A stretch of DNA of 64,000 nucleotides from Diplocloster hominis (GCF_032380655.1 NZ_JAWDIY010000002.1:1-64000); one strand, 5' to 3'; shown: positions 41,303 through 51,305, counted from the first letter of the stretch. Translations and numbers: made by a program. The notes: generated by a model from the letters alone, not told the origin.

Positions 41303-43975
41303 ATGAAAGCATTTGATTTGACTTGTAATGGACAGATGAATTCCATACAGATCGAAGACGGGGCTCCGGTATTCGGCTGGAAACTTCCGGCAGAGGATGC
41401 GGCGGCACAGTCATCATATCAGATCCGATTATACCAGGAAGATACCGAATCGAATGAGTGGAGAATGATCTGGGATTCCGGGAAAACAAAGAGCTGCGAG
41501 AGTATCCAGAATCCCTATCGGGGGGAAGAGACGCTTAAATGTCTCAGTACATATCGGTTTGAAGTGAAATTCTGGAATGAGTTGGATGAGGAATCGGAGT
41601 GGAGTGATACGGCACAGTTCGAAACCGGATTGATGGGAAGAGGATGGAAAGCGGACTGGATCGGCTGCGACGAAGATAACGGGAACCCCTATGATCCCAG
41701 CCGGACATTTTACTGCGCGGACGATTTTGAAAAAGGCAGCAACCAATATTATCTTCCGCCGCTCCCATACATGAGGCATGAGTTCCGGGCCGATAAGAAG
41801 ATAAAAAAAGCCAGAATCTACATGGCCGCACTGGGACTTCTGGAAGTACAGATAAATGGCCGGAAAGCGGGAGAGGACCTCTTCGTACCGGGATTGTCAG
41901 ACTACAAGCACACGGTATACTACAGGGCTTATGATGTTACCGACCTGGTCCGCGAAGGGGAAAACGCAGTCGGGGTGATCCTGGCGGATGGCTGGTATGC
42001 CGGGTATATGGGGTTAACTTCCAGAGAATGGTATGGAAGCAAACCACGTGCAATGGTACAATTGGAGTTGTGTTTTAGCGATGGTACGGCCAAGACCATA
42101 GTGACCGATGGAAGCTGGAAAGCCTCCTACGGAGCGTTGCTGGAGAGTGACATCTTCCAGGGGGAAACCTATGACGCGAACCGGGAACTGACAGGATTCT
42201 CAGAAGCGGGATTCGATGACCGCGGCTGGATACCGGTGGTTACGGGAGATGAGCGGGCCGAGGGCGTATATCCGATAGCACATCCGGGTCCTCCGGTAGT
42301 GGAACAGGAGAGAATCCCTCCGGCAGAGACTGTCGTTTCGGAAGAGCACAGCATGATCCTGGATTTCGGCAAGATATTAACCGGTGTCGTGGCACTGAAA
42401 TTAAAAGGTCCGAAGGGCGGTAAAGTGACGATCCGGCATGCGGAAATGCTGGATAAGAACCGGAAGCTCTATCTGCGGGGCAACCGATCCGCCAGATGCC
42501 TGGACACCTATATCTTAAAAGGAACCGGGGAAGAGAGCTGTCAGCCCCGTTTCACCTATCACGGCTTCCGCTATGCCGAGATTATTTTGACACCGGGAGT
42601 AGAGATCACGGAAGTACGTGCGGTCAGGATCAGCACGAAACTGATAAAGCCTACGGAATTTCACTGTTCCAATGAGACCGTAAACCAGGTGTTTCAGATT
42701 ATAAAAAACACGCAGCTGTGCAATGAATTCGAAGTGCCTACGGACTGCTGCGCCAGGGATGAGAGGCTGGGCTGGGGGACAGAGGGGAACCATTTCACCT
42801 ATGCCATGAGCTATTTCAGCCATCAGGAAGCCTTTATCCGGAAGTGGACCACGGACATCTGGGATGGCCAGCACGAGGACGGCGGGCTGGAAGCCATCGC
42901 CCCGTCGATGATGATGAAGGATATCGAGCAGTTCGTGGGAGACCTTCAGTCCAATCATGGTATTCACATGCTGTACGCGCTCTGGCAGATGTATGGAGAC
43001 ATCCGTACCTTCCGCAGGTATCAGAGCCAGGCAGAAAAATATTTTGAATTTCTGGAAAGAAATGCGGATCGGCATATCCGGTTCGCAACCGGATGTGACT
43101 GGCTGGGAATCCTGGAAGATACCGGCCACTCAGATACCCTGCACGGTTACGGAGACGGATCGGCCGGTATGATCGGTACCGCTCACTACGCGGTGGCAGT
43201 CTGTATGATGCAGAGGCTTTTAAAAGCCGCGGGAGAGCCGGAACGGGCTGAGTTTTACGGAAGGCTTTATGAGGAGATCCGCAGGGCATACAGCCTGAAC
43301 TTTATCGCCCGGGACGGATCGCTGAGGAGAGGCGGCCAGGGAGACTATGTGATGGCGCTGGCAGCGGGACTGATTCCGCCGGAGTACGAGCATCAGGCAG
43401 TGGATCATCTGATCCGGGAGCTTACAAAAGACGGCTATGTACGCTGGAAAGGCGGTACATCCACCAGCCCCTACTTCTTATATGTGATGAGAAAATACGG
43501 GAAAACAGAAATTGCCAACCAGTTTTTAAGTTCCGTCCGCTATCCAGGCATTGGCTACATGATTGCCATGGGTGCCACCGCCGTGTGGGAACGCTGGGAT
43601 GCCCTGTTTGAGGACGGGACGATGCACCCGCAGCCAATGAACGCCTGGAGCCACATCGGTTTTACCACAGTGGGAGAGTATCTGATCAGCGGTCTGGCTG
43701 GTATCGACGCGGCAGCACCCGGATTCCGGAGGATACTTGTGAAGCCGGGGCCATCCCGGGAAGTCACGCAGGCACAGGCGGCTCTTTGGAGTAATTACGG
43801 CGAGATCGCCGTGGATTGGATATGGGAACAAGGACGGCTGAAGCTTACCTGTAAGATCCCGGGTAATACAAAGGCACAGATTCTTTTGCCCTCAGATCAG
43901 GGAATACAGACCTATGAGGCGGGCGCGGGTATACATGAATACGAAACGGTACTGACGGAGATACCCAAAAACTAG
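41303..43975 (+). CDS. Alpha-L-rhamnosidase (GH78)
   Basis: 890 residues, no signal peptide, so it acts in the cytoplasm on imported rhamnosides. The order of domains is the GH78 pattern: N-terminal beta domains, a carbohydrate-binding jelly roll (RIYMAALGLLEVQINGRKAG), then the (alpha/alpha)6 barrel. The barrel has the acidic motif PTDCCARDERLGWGTEGNHF, close to the PTDCPQRDERLGW consensus, and a C-terminal beta domain. The Pro-Gln to Cys-Ala change sits beside the catalytic acids. ATG 41303 follows AAGGAGAG. It leads a catabolic island and has a multi-operator promoter. Confidence 0.92.
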   Translation: MKAFDLTCNGQMNSIQIEDGAPVFGWKLPAEDAAAQSSYQIRLYQEDTESNEWRMIWDSGKTKSCESIQNPYRGEETLKCLSTYRFEVKFWNELDEESEWSDTAQFETGLMGRGWKADWIGCDEDNGNPYDPSRTFYCADDFEKGSNQYYLPPLPYMRHEFRADKKIKKARIYMAALGLLEVQINGRKAGEDLFVPGLSDYKHTVYYRAYDVTDLVREGENAVGVILADGWYAGYMGLTSREWYGSKPRAMVQLELCFSDGTAKTIVTDGSWKASYGALLESDIFQGETYDANRELTGFSEAGFDDRGWIPVVTGDERAEGVYPIAHPGPPVVEQERIPPAETVVSEEHSMILDFGKILTGVVALKLKGPKGGKVTIRHAEMLDKNRKLYLRGNRSARCLDTYILKGTGEESCQPRFTYHGFRYAEIILTPGVEITEVRAVRISTKLIKPTEFHCSNETVNQVFQIIKNTQLCNEFEVPTDCCARDERLGWGTEGNHFTYAMSYFSHQEAFIRKWTTDIWDGQHEDGGLEAIAPSMMMKDIEQFVGDLQSNHGIHMLYALWQMYGDIRTFRRYQSQAEKYFEFLERNADRHIRFATGCDWLGILEDTGHSDTLHGYGDGSAGMIGTAHYAVAVCMMQRLLKAAGEPERAEFYGRLYEEIRRAYSLNFIARDGSLRRGGQGDYVMALAAGLIPPEYEHQAVDHLIRELTKDGYVRWKGGTSTSPYFLYVMRKYGKTEIANQFLSSVRYPGIGYMIAMGATAVWERWDALFEDGTMHPQPMNAWSHIGFTTVGEYLISGLAGIDAAAPGFRRILVKPGPSREVTQAQAALWSNYGEIAVDWIWEQGRLKLTCKIPGNTKAQILLPSDQGIQTYEAGAGIHEYETVLTEIPKN

Positions 43976-44058
43976 TATTTCAAACAATAGGTATTAATGC
44001 TATATGCATTCAATATAAAACAGAAAAACAAACAAAAAGTCCAAGGGAGGCAAAACAG

Positions 44059-45150
44059 ATGAAGAAAAAACTATTAAGTGTATTGTTGTGTGCAGCTATG
44101 GTGGCTACCATGATGACGGGGTGCGGATCGAAAGAAGAACCGGCTGCAGCACCTGCTGAAGAGACCAGCGCGCCGAAAGCAGACGCCACAGAAGCTCCGG
44201 CAGATACGACCGGAGGTGACGAAGGTTCCGCCGAAGGAAAAGCTTATAATATCGGCTACAGCAATATGCAGTTAAAAGAAGATTTCTTCATTACGGTAGA
44301 AGGCGGAATTCACAAAGCGGCGGAAGATGCCGGATATGTATACAATACGACGATTTCCGACCGTGACGCTACCAAGATGAAACAGAACATTGAAGCACTG
44401 GTAACCAAAGGCGCAGACATCATCATCGACTTTAACGTTATGGCTGAAGCAGGTTCTGCGATCGCTTCTGACCTGGCCAAAGAAGACATCCCGATGCTGA
44501 GTGTAGACTGTATCTATGACGGAGCTTACTTCTTCGGTGTCAACAACCTGGAAGCCGGTGAGATCCTGGGACAGACAGCCGCTGAGTATGTAGACTCCAA
44601 ATTCGGCGGAGAACTGGAATATATCGTAAATGTATACGATGCGGCTTCCGGTGATGAGATCAAAAAGAGAAACGACGGTGTGGTAAATGTCCTTCAGGAG
44701 AAATACGGCGTGCCGGATGACAATGTGGTATGGCTGGATTCCAAACAGGACGATGTAAAATCCCAGACCATGACAAAAGACTGGCTCAACTCCCATCCCG
44801 ACGCCACGAAGATCGTAATCGTAGGACAGAATGATGACAGGGGTTACGCAGCCAACGCAGCGGTAGAAGGCGAGAGCAGAAAAGATGACTGTATCGTAGT
44901 TTCCCACAACGCTGACCCGGCTCCCATTGAAAATCTTCAGAAACATGTGGAGGACAAAGATACCGCATGGGTGGCTACCGCTTCCTACAACTCCCATCTG
45001 TACGGCGAGCAGATCATGGACATGGCTACCAAGATCCTGAACGGAGAAGAAGTAGAGCAGAACGGATACACCAAAGTGACGATCGTAACACTGGACAATG
45101 TAAATGAATACGTAAAAGACAGAGACGCTGCGATTGCCGCAATGCAATAA
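44059..45150 (+). CDS. Sugar-binding lipoprotein of an ABC importer
   Basis: 363 residues. A signal peptide ends in the lipobox MTGC, followed by an Ala/Pro/Glu-rich linker. The mature domain is of the ribose/galactose-binding type (YNIGYSNMQLKEDFFITVEG, VTKGADIIIDFNV, IVIVGQNDDRGYAANAA). ATG 44059 follows AAGGGAGGCAAAA. With the next two genes it forms a complete importer. The rhamnosidase upstream suggests a rhamnose-containing ligand. This differs from the other importer here, which has two permeases. Confidence 0.9.
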   Translation: MKKKLLSVLLCAAMVATMMTGCGSKEEPAAAPAEETSAPKADATEAPADTTGGDEGSAEGKAYNIGYSNMQLKEDFFITVEGGIHKAAEDAGYVYNTTISDRDATKMKQNIEALVTKGADIIIDFNVMAEAGSAIASDLAKEDIPMLSVDCIYDGAYFFGVNNLEAGEILGQTAAEYVDSKFGGELEYIVNVYDAASGDEIKKRNDGVVNVLQEKYGVPDDNVVWLDSKQDDVKSQTMTKDWLNSHPDATKIVIVGQNDDRGYAANAAVEGESRKDDCIVVSHNADPAPIENLQKHVEDKDTAWVATASYNSHLYGEQIMDMATKILNGEEVEQNGYTKVTIVTLDNVNEYVKDRDAAIAAMQ

Positions 45151-45161
45151 GCAAGAAGGTT

Positions 45162-45207
45162 AACCGGGGACATGTCCATTTCAGTTAGGGACATGTCCAT
45201 TCCGGTT
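45162..45207 (+). promoter_or_regulatory. Intercistronic hairpin with paired GGACATGTCC
   Basis: AACCGG (45162-45167) pairs with CCGGTT (45202-45207), and GGGACATGTCCATT occurs twice, 21 bp apart, inside it. GGACATGTCC is itself self-complementary. It lies between binding protein and ATPase genes, so it may stabilise the upstream mRNA or attenuate the downstream genes. Confidence 0.55.
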
Positions 45208-45241
45208 TGGTACAAGGAAATAAGACAAGGCAGGTGAACGA

Positions 45242-46735
45242 GTGGTGGAAAAAGTACTGGAAATGAAAGGCATCTACAAAGCATTTCCCGGTGTCGTGGC
45301 GGTAGACAAGGTGGATCTGGATCTGTACGGAGGCGAGGTTCTGGCGCTGATGGGCGAAAACGGTGCGGGAAAATCGACACTGATCAAGATCTTATCCGGT
45401 ATGTATAAAGCGGACGAGGGAGAGATTATTGTCGGCGGGAAGTCTCACAAGGAATTTACCACGAAGGAAGCAATTGATTTAGGAATCGGAATTATTTATC
45501 AGGAATTGAATTATCTGAACGACCTGACGATCGCAGAGAATATATTACTGGGTCAGGTCCCGACCTCCGGCCCCCTAAAGAAGATCGATTACAAAAATAT
45601 GTTTGAGAAGGCAAAAGGGATCATGGAGCGGGTCGGATTAGGGTATCGGAAACCCACGGATATGGTATCGGAATTATCCGTTGCGGAAAAGCAGCTCATT
45701 GAGATCGCGAGAGCATTTTCCAGAAACGTCAAAATATTGGTGATGGACGAACCGACATCCGCGCTTAATGAGGTGGAGACAAAGAAGCTGTTCGAACTGA
45801 TCCGGGATATCAAAAAAGATGGTGTGGGCGTGATCTATATATCCCACCGTATGGAGGAGCTGTTCCAGATCGCGGACCGTGTGGAGATCATGCGGGATGG
45901 AAAATACATAACAACTCTGAATGTAAAAGAGACAAATACAGATGAGATCGTAGCTTACATGGTTGGAAGGGAAGTCAACGACATGTACCCGTCCAGGGAT
46001 TGTAAGATCGGCGATGTGGCTTTTGAGGTAAGAGGGCTGTCTACTTCCTATTTAAAAGACATCAATCTCCAGGTCCGCGCGGGAGAAGTGGTAGGACTGT
46101 TCGGGCTGATGGGGGCAGGAAGATCCGAGGTATGCCGCTGTGTGGTAGGGTCGCAGAAAGCGGATGCGGGAACGCTGGTGATGAACGGGCAGGAATTCAT
46201 GAATGCGACACCGCTGGAAGCGCTGAAACGCGGAATCTCCTATGTACCCGCGGAGCGAAAGACGGAAGGGGTCAACCTGGTGGCGCCGGTCCGGGACAAT
46301 ATCACATTGTCTAATCTGGATAAGATAAAAAGAAAAGGCAAACTGGATCTCAAATACGAAACACAGCTGGCGGAAGAATGGGTGAAAAAATTATCCGTAA
46401 AAACCCCGTCGGTGATGACAGAAGCCGGAACACTAAGCGGCGGTAACCAGCAGAAACTGGTTATAGCCAAAAGCCTGAATACGGACCCCAGTGTCATGAT
46501 TCTGAACGAACCGACCAGAGGGATCGACGTAGGCGCCAAGGTAGAGATCTATAATCTGATCAATGAGCTGTGCTCCCAGAATAAAGCCGTAATCATGATT
46601 TCGTCGGAGCTTCCTGAGATTATGGCGCTGAGTGACCGCATTTACGTACTGTGTGAAGGAAAAATTACCGGAGAGGTCAGTAAGGGTGACTACTCACAGG
46701 AAGGCCTCTTAAAATATGCGATAGGAGAGTGTTAA
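45242..46735 (+). CDS. Sugar ABC transporter double ATPase (RbsA type)
   Basis: 497 residues, two cassettes. Cassette 1: GENGAGKSTLIKIL, LSVAEKQ, MDEPTSAL. Cassette 2: GLMGAGRSE, LSGGNQQK, LNEPTRGID; the Asn at LNEP is a frequent variant in this subfamily. The start is GTG 45242 or 45245 after AGGTG. The stop overlaps the region of the next gene's ribosome binding site, so translation is probably coupled. Confidence 0.92.
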   Translation: MVEKVLEMKGIYKAFPGVVAVDKVDLDLYGGEVLALMGENGAGKSTLIKILSGMYKADEGEIIVGGKSHKEFTTKEAIDLGIGIIYQELNYLNDLTIAENILLGQVPTSGPLKKIDYKNMFEKAKGIMERVGLGYRKPTDMVSELSVAEKQLIEIARAFSRNVKILVMDEPTSALNEVETKKLFELIRDIKKDGVGVIYISHRMEELFQIADRVEIMRDGKYITTLNVKETNTDEIVAYMVGREVNDMYPSRDCKIGDVAFEVRGLSTSYLKDINLQVRAGEVVGLFGLMGAGRSEVCRCVVGSQKADAGTLVMNGQEFMNATPLEALKRGISYVPAERKTEGVNLVAPVRDNITLSNLDKIKRKGKLDLKYETQLAEEWVKKLSVKTPSVMTEAGTLSGGNQQKLVIAKSLNTDPSVMILNEPTRGIDVGAKVEIYNLINELCSQNKAVIMISSELPEIMALSDRIYVLCEGKITGEVSKGDYSQEGLLKYAIGEC

Positions 46736-46737
46736 CC

Positions 46738-47691
46738 ATGTCGAAAGTAAAAAATTTATTGAAAAACTCAAAGAGCGAACTCAGCACCGTCATTATGCTC
46801 ATTGTGTTATGTATCATATTTGGAGTTCAGTCGGAGTATTTCTTTACTTTCCGAAATATCATGAACATCGGGACCTATGCTTCCATTATGGGTACCATGG
46901 CGGCCGGCCTTACCGTAGCTATGCTGCTGGGAGGCCTGGATGTATCCCAGTATTCCCTGGCGGCTATGGCCGGTATGATCATGGGTATGATGATTGAAGC
47001 GGGATTTTCCGTGCCCATTACCCTGATCGTAACCATTTTGGTTGGTATCCTGGGCGGCTGTATCAACGCGTTTATCATCACGATCATGAGGGTAAATCCC
47101 ATCATCGCCACCATGGGAACCCAGTTCATCTTCCGCGGCGCGGCATTCCTGCTGACCGACGGCCGGTATATCCGGATTGACGATCCCGTGTATTATTTCA
47201 TCGGCAACGGTAAGATCTTCGGAATCCCGTTCTGTCTGATGGTGATGCTGATCACCTACATCATTGTGTGGTACCTGCTGAAATACACCAAATACGGACG
47301 TCAGGTATTTGCAGTGGGCGGCAACATTCAGGTGGCGAAGCTGGCCGGTATCAACGCAAACCGGGTAAAATTCATTTCCCACATCATCGCCGGTGTGACT
47401 GCGGTCATGGGCGGTATCATCACCGTATGCCAGACATCCTCCGCTATGCCTAACCATGGCTACGGAAATGATATGGACGGCATCGCTGCTGTTATCTTAG
47501 GCGGTATCGGCCTGGCCGGAGGAAAAGGAAAAGTCGGCGGTACCCTGATCGGTATTCTGGTGCTGGCGGTTCTGGTCAACGGTATGACTCTTTTGAACGT
47601 GCAGGCTTACTGGCAGCAGGTGGTTAAGGGACTTGTATTGATATTCGCCGTATTTATCGATGCTCTGCGTTCATCCAAATCCAAGGCGTGA
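46738..47691 (+). CDS. Ribose-type ABC transporter permease
   Basis: Predicted 317 residues, polytopic. MLLGGLDVSQYSLAAMAGMI is the conserved membrane motif of the family, and VILGGIGLAGGKGKVGGTLI lies near the C terminus. ATG 46738 is chosen, 2 bp after the ATPase stop and preceded by AGGAG at 46723-46727. A GTG at 46729 overlaps the previous gene. As the only permease gene it would form a homodimer. Confidence 0.9.
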   Translation: MSKVKNLLKNSKSELSTVIMLIVLCIIFGVQSEYFFTFRNIMNIGTYASIMGTMAAGLTVAMLLGGLDVSQYSLAAMAGMIMGMMIEAGFSVPITLIVTILVGILGGCINAFIITIMRVNPIIATMGTQFIFRGAAFLLTDGRYIRIDDPVYYFIGNGKIFGIPFCLMVMLITYIIVWYLLKYTKYGRQVFAVGGNIQVAKLAGINANRVKFISHIIAGVTAVMGGIITVCQTSSAMPNHGYGNDMDGIAAVILGGIGLAGGKGKVGGTLIGILVLAVLVNGMTLLNVQAYWQQVVKGLVLIFAVFIDALRSSKSKA

Positions 47692-47733
47692 AAATAGTTT
47701 GCAAGACGGGAAAACGCACACATGGAGGGAAAT

Positions 47734-48729
47734 ATGAATGAAAACAGTGTTGTTTTGAAAGTTAAGAAAGCAATGTTATGTATGACGAGGCAATGCTGGG
47801 AACAGGGGATTACGGCGCAGGCGCTGTTGGAGACCGGGGATTATGAGCGGTTAAGCCTTCTGGTTCGGGATATGGTACTAAGACAGAGTGAGGACGGAAG
47901 GCTTTGTAATGTGGAAAATACACCCGCGGTCACGGATTCCACCTTCTGCGTACTGCCGGTACTGGAGATCGGCAGCCGGGAACAGCAGAGCAAGTACATA
48001 GAGGCAGTGGATAAAAATATGGATTATCTGCTGTATCATGCGCCCAGGACACCGGATGGCGTAATCTGCCATATGCTGGGAACCCAGGAGATCTGGGCAG
48101 ATTCCGCGGCATTTACACCGGCCGCGCTGGCTCGTACCGGACATTACAGGGAAGCCTTTGAGCAGATGAAGGGTTATCTGAAAAAATTATATAACTGTGA
48201 AAAAAAACTCTATTATCATATATGGTGTGAGGACACCGGCGAATACCGCAGAAAAGTACTGTGGGGAATCGGCAACGGATGGATTCTGACAGGCCTGTAC
48301 CGGCTTTATCTGGAACTTCCCGACAGCTGCCGGGAGGAAAAAAGGGAGATTTACCAGGACTTTAAAGAACTTCTGGATGAAATGCTGCTGTGGGAAAATG
48401 AAAATCATCTGTTCCACGATATTCTGGACCGGCCGGACTCCTTTGAGGAAACCGAAGTATCCGAGATGGTGGCCTATATTATCTACCGGGCGGTGCGGGA
48501 GGAGAATCTCCCTGTGGAATATCTGGACCGGGCGGATCAGATCCGGCAGGCGGTACTATATAAAGTTTCGGATCAGGGACTTTTGATGGACTGTGCCAGC
48601 TCTCCTGATTTCCTGTATCCCGGGACGTCTGTGGAAGGCCAGGCCCATTTTCTGATGATGGAACAGGCCCGCACCCAGATACTGGAGCGGACGCATATTC
48701 TGATAGCAGAGAAGATCTGCCATAGTTAA
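47734..48729 (+). CDS. GH105/GH88-like unsaturated glycuronyl hydrolase family protein
   Basis: 331 residues with an (alpha/alpha)6-type barrel. IWADSAAFTPAALARTG and LWGIGNGWILTGLYRL correspond to the W-A-D and W-G-x-G-N-G-W motifs of YteR-type rhamnogalacturonyl hydrolases. Family members remove unsaturated uronic acids from rhamnogalacturonan. Sequence elsewhere is divergent, so a different glycoside is possible. ATG 47734 follows GGAGGGAAAT; ATG 47722 lies inside that site. It sits in the rhamnosidase operon, consistent with pectin side-chain or glycoside use. Confidence 0.75.
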   Translation: MNENSVVLKVKKAMLCMTRQCWEQGITAQALLETGDYERLSLLVRDMVLRQSEDGRLCNVENTPAVTDSTFCVLPVLEIGSREQQSKYIEAVDKNMDYLLYHAPRTPDGVICHMLGTQEIWADSAAFTPAALARTGHYREAFEQMKGYLKKLYNCEKKLYYHIWCEDTGEYRRKVLWGIGNGWILTGLYRLYLELPDSCREEKREIYQDFKELLDEMLLWENENHLFHDILDRPDSFEETEVSEMVAYIIYRAVREENLPVEYLDRADQIRQAVLYKVSDQGLLMDCASSPDFLYPGTSVEGQAHFLMMEQARTQILERTHILIAEKICHS

Positions 48730-48849
48730 ACAGCATTGTATGAAACCGGTATGATATTTCTTCAGGCATTTGTCCGGTAAACTTTGAAAATTCGAAGAAA
48801 TATGTTAGTATTAGGATAAATGAAAATGAGGAAATATGGAGTTGATAAT

Positions 48850-49929
48850 GTGAGTGCAAATTTGGATAAAACCGGGATGAAAAAGAAAAAAGCGACCATT
48901 CAGGATGTGGCGAGCCTGGCGCAGGTAGTACCGTCGACAGTATCTCATGTGATTAACGGGACGGCCCCGATCTCGGCGGAGACACAGGAGCGGGTGTGGG
49001 AAGCCATTGAACGGCTGAACTATTCACCCAACGCGCTGGCCAGGGCGCTGCGGCAGAAGAGAACTCGTCTGATCGGAGTGGTCCTTCAGGATATCTCCAG
49101 TGAATTTTACGCCCGGTGTGCGGCCAGCATATTGGAAGCGGCCCGGGAAGATAATTACGTGGTGCTCTTATGCGACGCATCCTTTAACAACGATAACGTG
49201 AGGGAAGGAGTCCATGCTCTGATCGAGCGGCGGGTGGACGGCCTGATCTTTATCGGCGGCGGGAACGATGATGATATTATAAAAGACTGCCTGGATGCCA
49301 ATGTACCGGTGGTCTTAGGAGACAGGCATCACGGAGAGCTTCCGTCGGTGGAATTCGACAATGAGCAGTCGGTGAAGAACCTGGTATGCGCGCTGTACGA
49401 CGCCGGATACCGGCGGTTCGCATATGCCGGAGAGCCGGTTACGGTTCAGGATAACCTGGAAGCCAGATACCGCGGTTATCTGGAAGGGCTGAAGCTTTGC
49501 CGGGTCAATGAAAAGGATTCTACGGCGATTCTGGACAATACGCTTCATCATTTAAAAGTACAGACTTCCTATACCCTGCTGGAAAAATTCCTGCATTCGA
49601 TACCCCGGGAGGAATGGCCTCAGGTGGTGCTGACCTCCAACGACATGATCGCCCACGGTTTTATGAGTGCGGCCCGCAGAATGGGGATCAGTGTGCCGGA
49701 GGATATCGCAGTGGTGGGATTCGATGATATCACCGTGTCGGAATATTTTAATCCTTCTCTGACAACGGTATCTCAGGATGAAAAACTTTTGGGACGCAGC
49801 TGCTATCAGCTGTTCAAGAGTGTGATCAAGGGCAAGAAGCGGACGGCCCATGAGGTGCTGCCCCAGAAGATCGTGATCCGGGAATCAGCCTATATTCCGG
49901 AGGAAGTGATCCGGAATTATACGGAATAA
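48850..49929 (+). CDS. LacI-family transcriptional regulator
   Basis: Predicted 359 residues. The DNA-binding head is ATIQDVASLAQVVPSTVSHV followed by NGTAPISAETQERV. The hinge ALARALRQKRTRLIGVV leads into a periplasmic-binding-like sensor domain (VVGFDDITVSEYFNPSLTTV). It probably controls the surrounding catabolic genes. GTG 48850 is preferred since GGAG precedes it at 8 bp; ATG 48820 lacks a site. The rhamnosidase operators are AT-centred and not of classic LacI form, so this protein may not be what binds them. Confidence 0.9.
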   Translation: MSANLDKTGMKKKKATIQDVASLAQVVPSTVSHVINGTAPISAETQERVWEAIERLNYSPNALARALRQKRTRLIGVVLQDISSEFYARCAASILEAAREDNYVVLLCDASFNNDNVREGVHALIERRVDGLIFIGGGNDDDIIKDCLDANVPVVLGDRHHGELPSVEFDNEQSVKNLVCALYDAGYRRFAYAGEPVTVQDNLEARYRGYLEGLKLCRVNEKDSTAILDNTLHHLKVQTSYTLLEKFLHSIPREEWPQVVLTSNDMIAHGFMSAARRMGISVPEDIAVVGFDDITVSEYFNPSLTTVSQDEKLLGRSCYQLFKSVIKGKKRTAHEVLPQKIVIRESAYIPEEVIRNYTE

Positions 49930-49960
49930 TAGGAACAAGAAAAATCAGATAGATTGTCAG

Positions 49961-49985
49961 GCCGTAAAATTGCGGCATTGGAGGG
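49961..49985 (+). promoter_or_regulatory. Degenerate hairpin plus Shine-Dalgarno cassette
   Basis: GCCG-TAAAATTG-CGGC is followed by ATTGGAGGG, the same layout as hairpin A units at 34001 and 38860. It immediately precedes the dehydrogenase start. Confidence 0.5.
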
Positions 49986-49992
49986 CATGGTT

Positions 49993-51030
49993 ATGAAAGC
50001 ATTATCGGTAGAAGAAAACGGTGCGCTTCACATCGTAGAGATAGAAAAACAGAAAATAAATGATTATCAGGTGTTAGTGAAGATGCTGGCCGGAGGAATT
50101 TGTAACGGTACCGATGCCAAAATCATTCATGGTAAGTTTAAAGGATTTCATACATATCCGGCCATTTTGGGCCATGAAGGTGTCGGCGAAGTGGTGGAGA
50201 TGGGACGTTATGTAGAAAATTTTAAGCTGGGAGATCATGTGCTCTGCCCGTTCCAGGAGGGAATGAACGGACCTTACCATTCCGGATGGGGCGCATTTGC
50301 GGAATACGCGGTCTGCTGGGACTGGAAAGCGCTGGTAAAGAGCGGGGTCTCACAGGATTCCCCGGATTTTCCTGTGTCCGCGTATACCCAGAAGGTGATT
50401 CCGAAAACCATGGACCCGGTCCATGGTTCTATGATGATCACGTTCCGGGAAGTTTTGAGCGCTATGAAAACCTTTGCATTACAGCCTAATAAGAGCATTG
50501 TGATCTATGGCTGCGGACCGGTGGGGGCTTCCTTTACCAAGTTTGCGAAGATCCTGGGACTGGGGCCGATTATCGTGTGTGACCTGACCGAAGAACGGAT
50601 GCAGAAAGCCAGGACTCTGGGAGCGGATGAAACCTTCTGCAGTACCGATCCGGAATTACTCCAAAAGATCCGTAAGATCTGCCCTCAGGGTGTGGATTAT
50701 GTGGTGGATGCGGTAGGCCGCAGCCAGATCATTAATCAGGCCATGAATCTGGTGACTTTTAACGGTAAGATCTGTGTCTACGGAATCTCTCCTAATAATT
50801 CGATGGAGCTGGATTGGACGAATTCAGAGTATAACTGGCAGCTGCAGTTCGTTCAGTGGCCCACCAAATGGGAAGAGGCACAGGCACATCAACAGGTGAT
50901 GAACTGGATCCAGACCGGGATCCTGAATCCGGAGGAATTTTATTCTCATGTGGTACCCTTTGAAAAGATCCTGGATGGATTTGCGATGACTGCGAACCAG
51001 GAGGCGTTTAAGGTTATGGTTACTTTCTGA
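49993..51030 (+). CDS. Zinc-dependent medium-chain alcohol/polyol dehydrogenase
   Basis: Predicted 345 residues. GGICNGTDAKIIHG holds a Cys at the catalytic zinc position, and ILGHEGVGEVVEMG the His-Glu pair. SIVIYGCGPVGASFTKFAK is the nucleotide-binding fold. The four-cysteine structural zinc lobe is absent, as in a subset of sorbitol/idonate-type dehydrogenases. ATG 49993 follows TTGGAGGGC; ATG 49987 is too close to that site. It probably oxidises or reduces a sugar intermediate of this island. Confidence 0.88.
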   Translation: MKALSVEENGALHIVEIEKQKINDYQVLVKMLAGGICNGTDAKIIHGKFKGFHTYPAILGHEGVGEVVEMGRYVENFKLGDHVLCPFQEGMNGPYHSGWGAFAEYAVCWDWKALVKSGVSQDSPDFPVSAYTQKVIPKTMDPVHGSMMITFREVLSAMKTFALQPNKSIVIYGCGPVGASFTKFAKILGLGPIIVCDLTEERMQKARTLGADETFCSTDPELLQKIRKICPQGVDYVVDAVGRSQIINQAMNLVTFNGKICVYGISPNNSMELDWTNSEYNWQLQFVQWPTKWEEAQAHQQVMNWIQTGILNPEEFYSHVVPFEKILDGFAMTANQEAFKVMVTF

Positions 51031-51056
51031 CGGGGCTGCAGGGAGATAGGAGGGCC

Positions 51057-51305
51057 GGCGGGAAATAGGACGGGCCGAGGGGGGCCAGGGCTGTATGCGG
51101 CGAAAAACTTCGGAGCGGACTAAGAGCTCTGCGGGTGACGGGAAAAGAATCCCTTATTACATTTTTCTACGCCAACTCGCTTCGCTCAGACAGGCTCCGA
51201 AAAACGGGGATTCTTTTCCCGTCACCCGCAGAGCTCTAAGCCCGCTCCTCAATGTTTTTCGCCGCATACAGCCCTGGCCCCCCTCGGCCCGCCCTATTTC
51301 CCGCC
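51057..51305. repeat. 249-bp intergenic palindrome
   Basis: The left arm from GGCGGGAAATAGG (51057) is complementary to the right arm ending CCTATTTCCCGCC (51305). Inner blocks GGGTGACGGGAAAAGAATCC and the complement are exact. The tip of about 45 bp includes CTCGCTTCGCTCAGACAGG and is unlike the tips at 13322 and 30265. It separates the dehydrogenase gene from the FGGY kinase gene. The rest of the gap to 51475 holds no gene. Confidence 0.82.
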
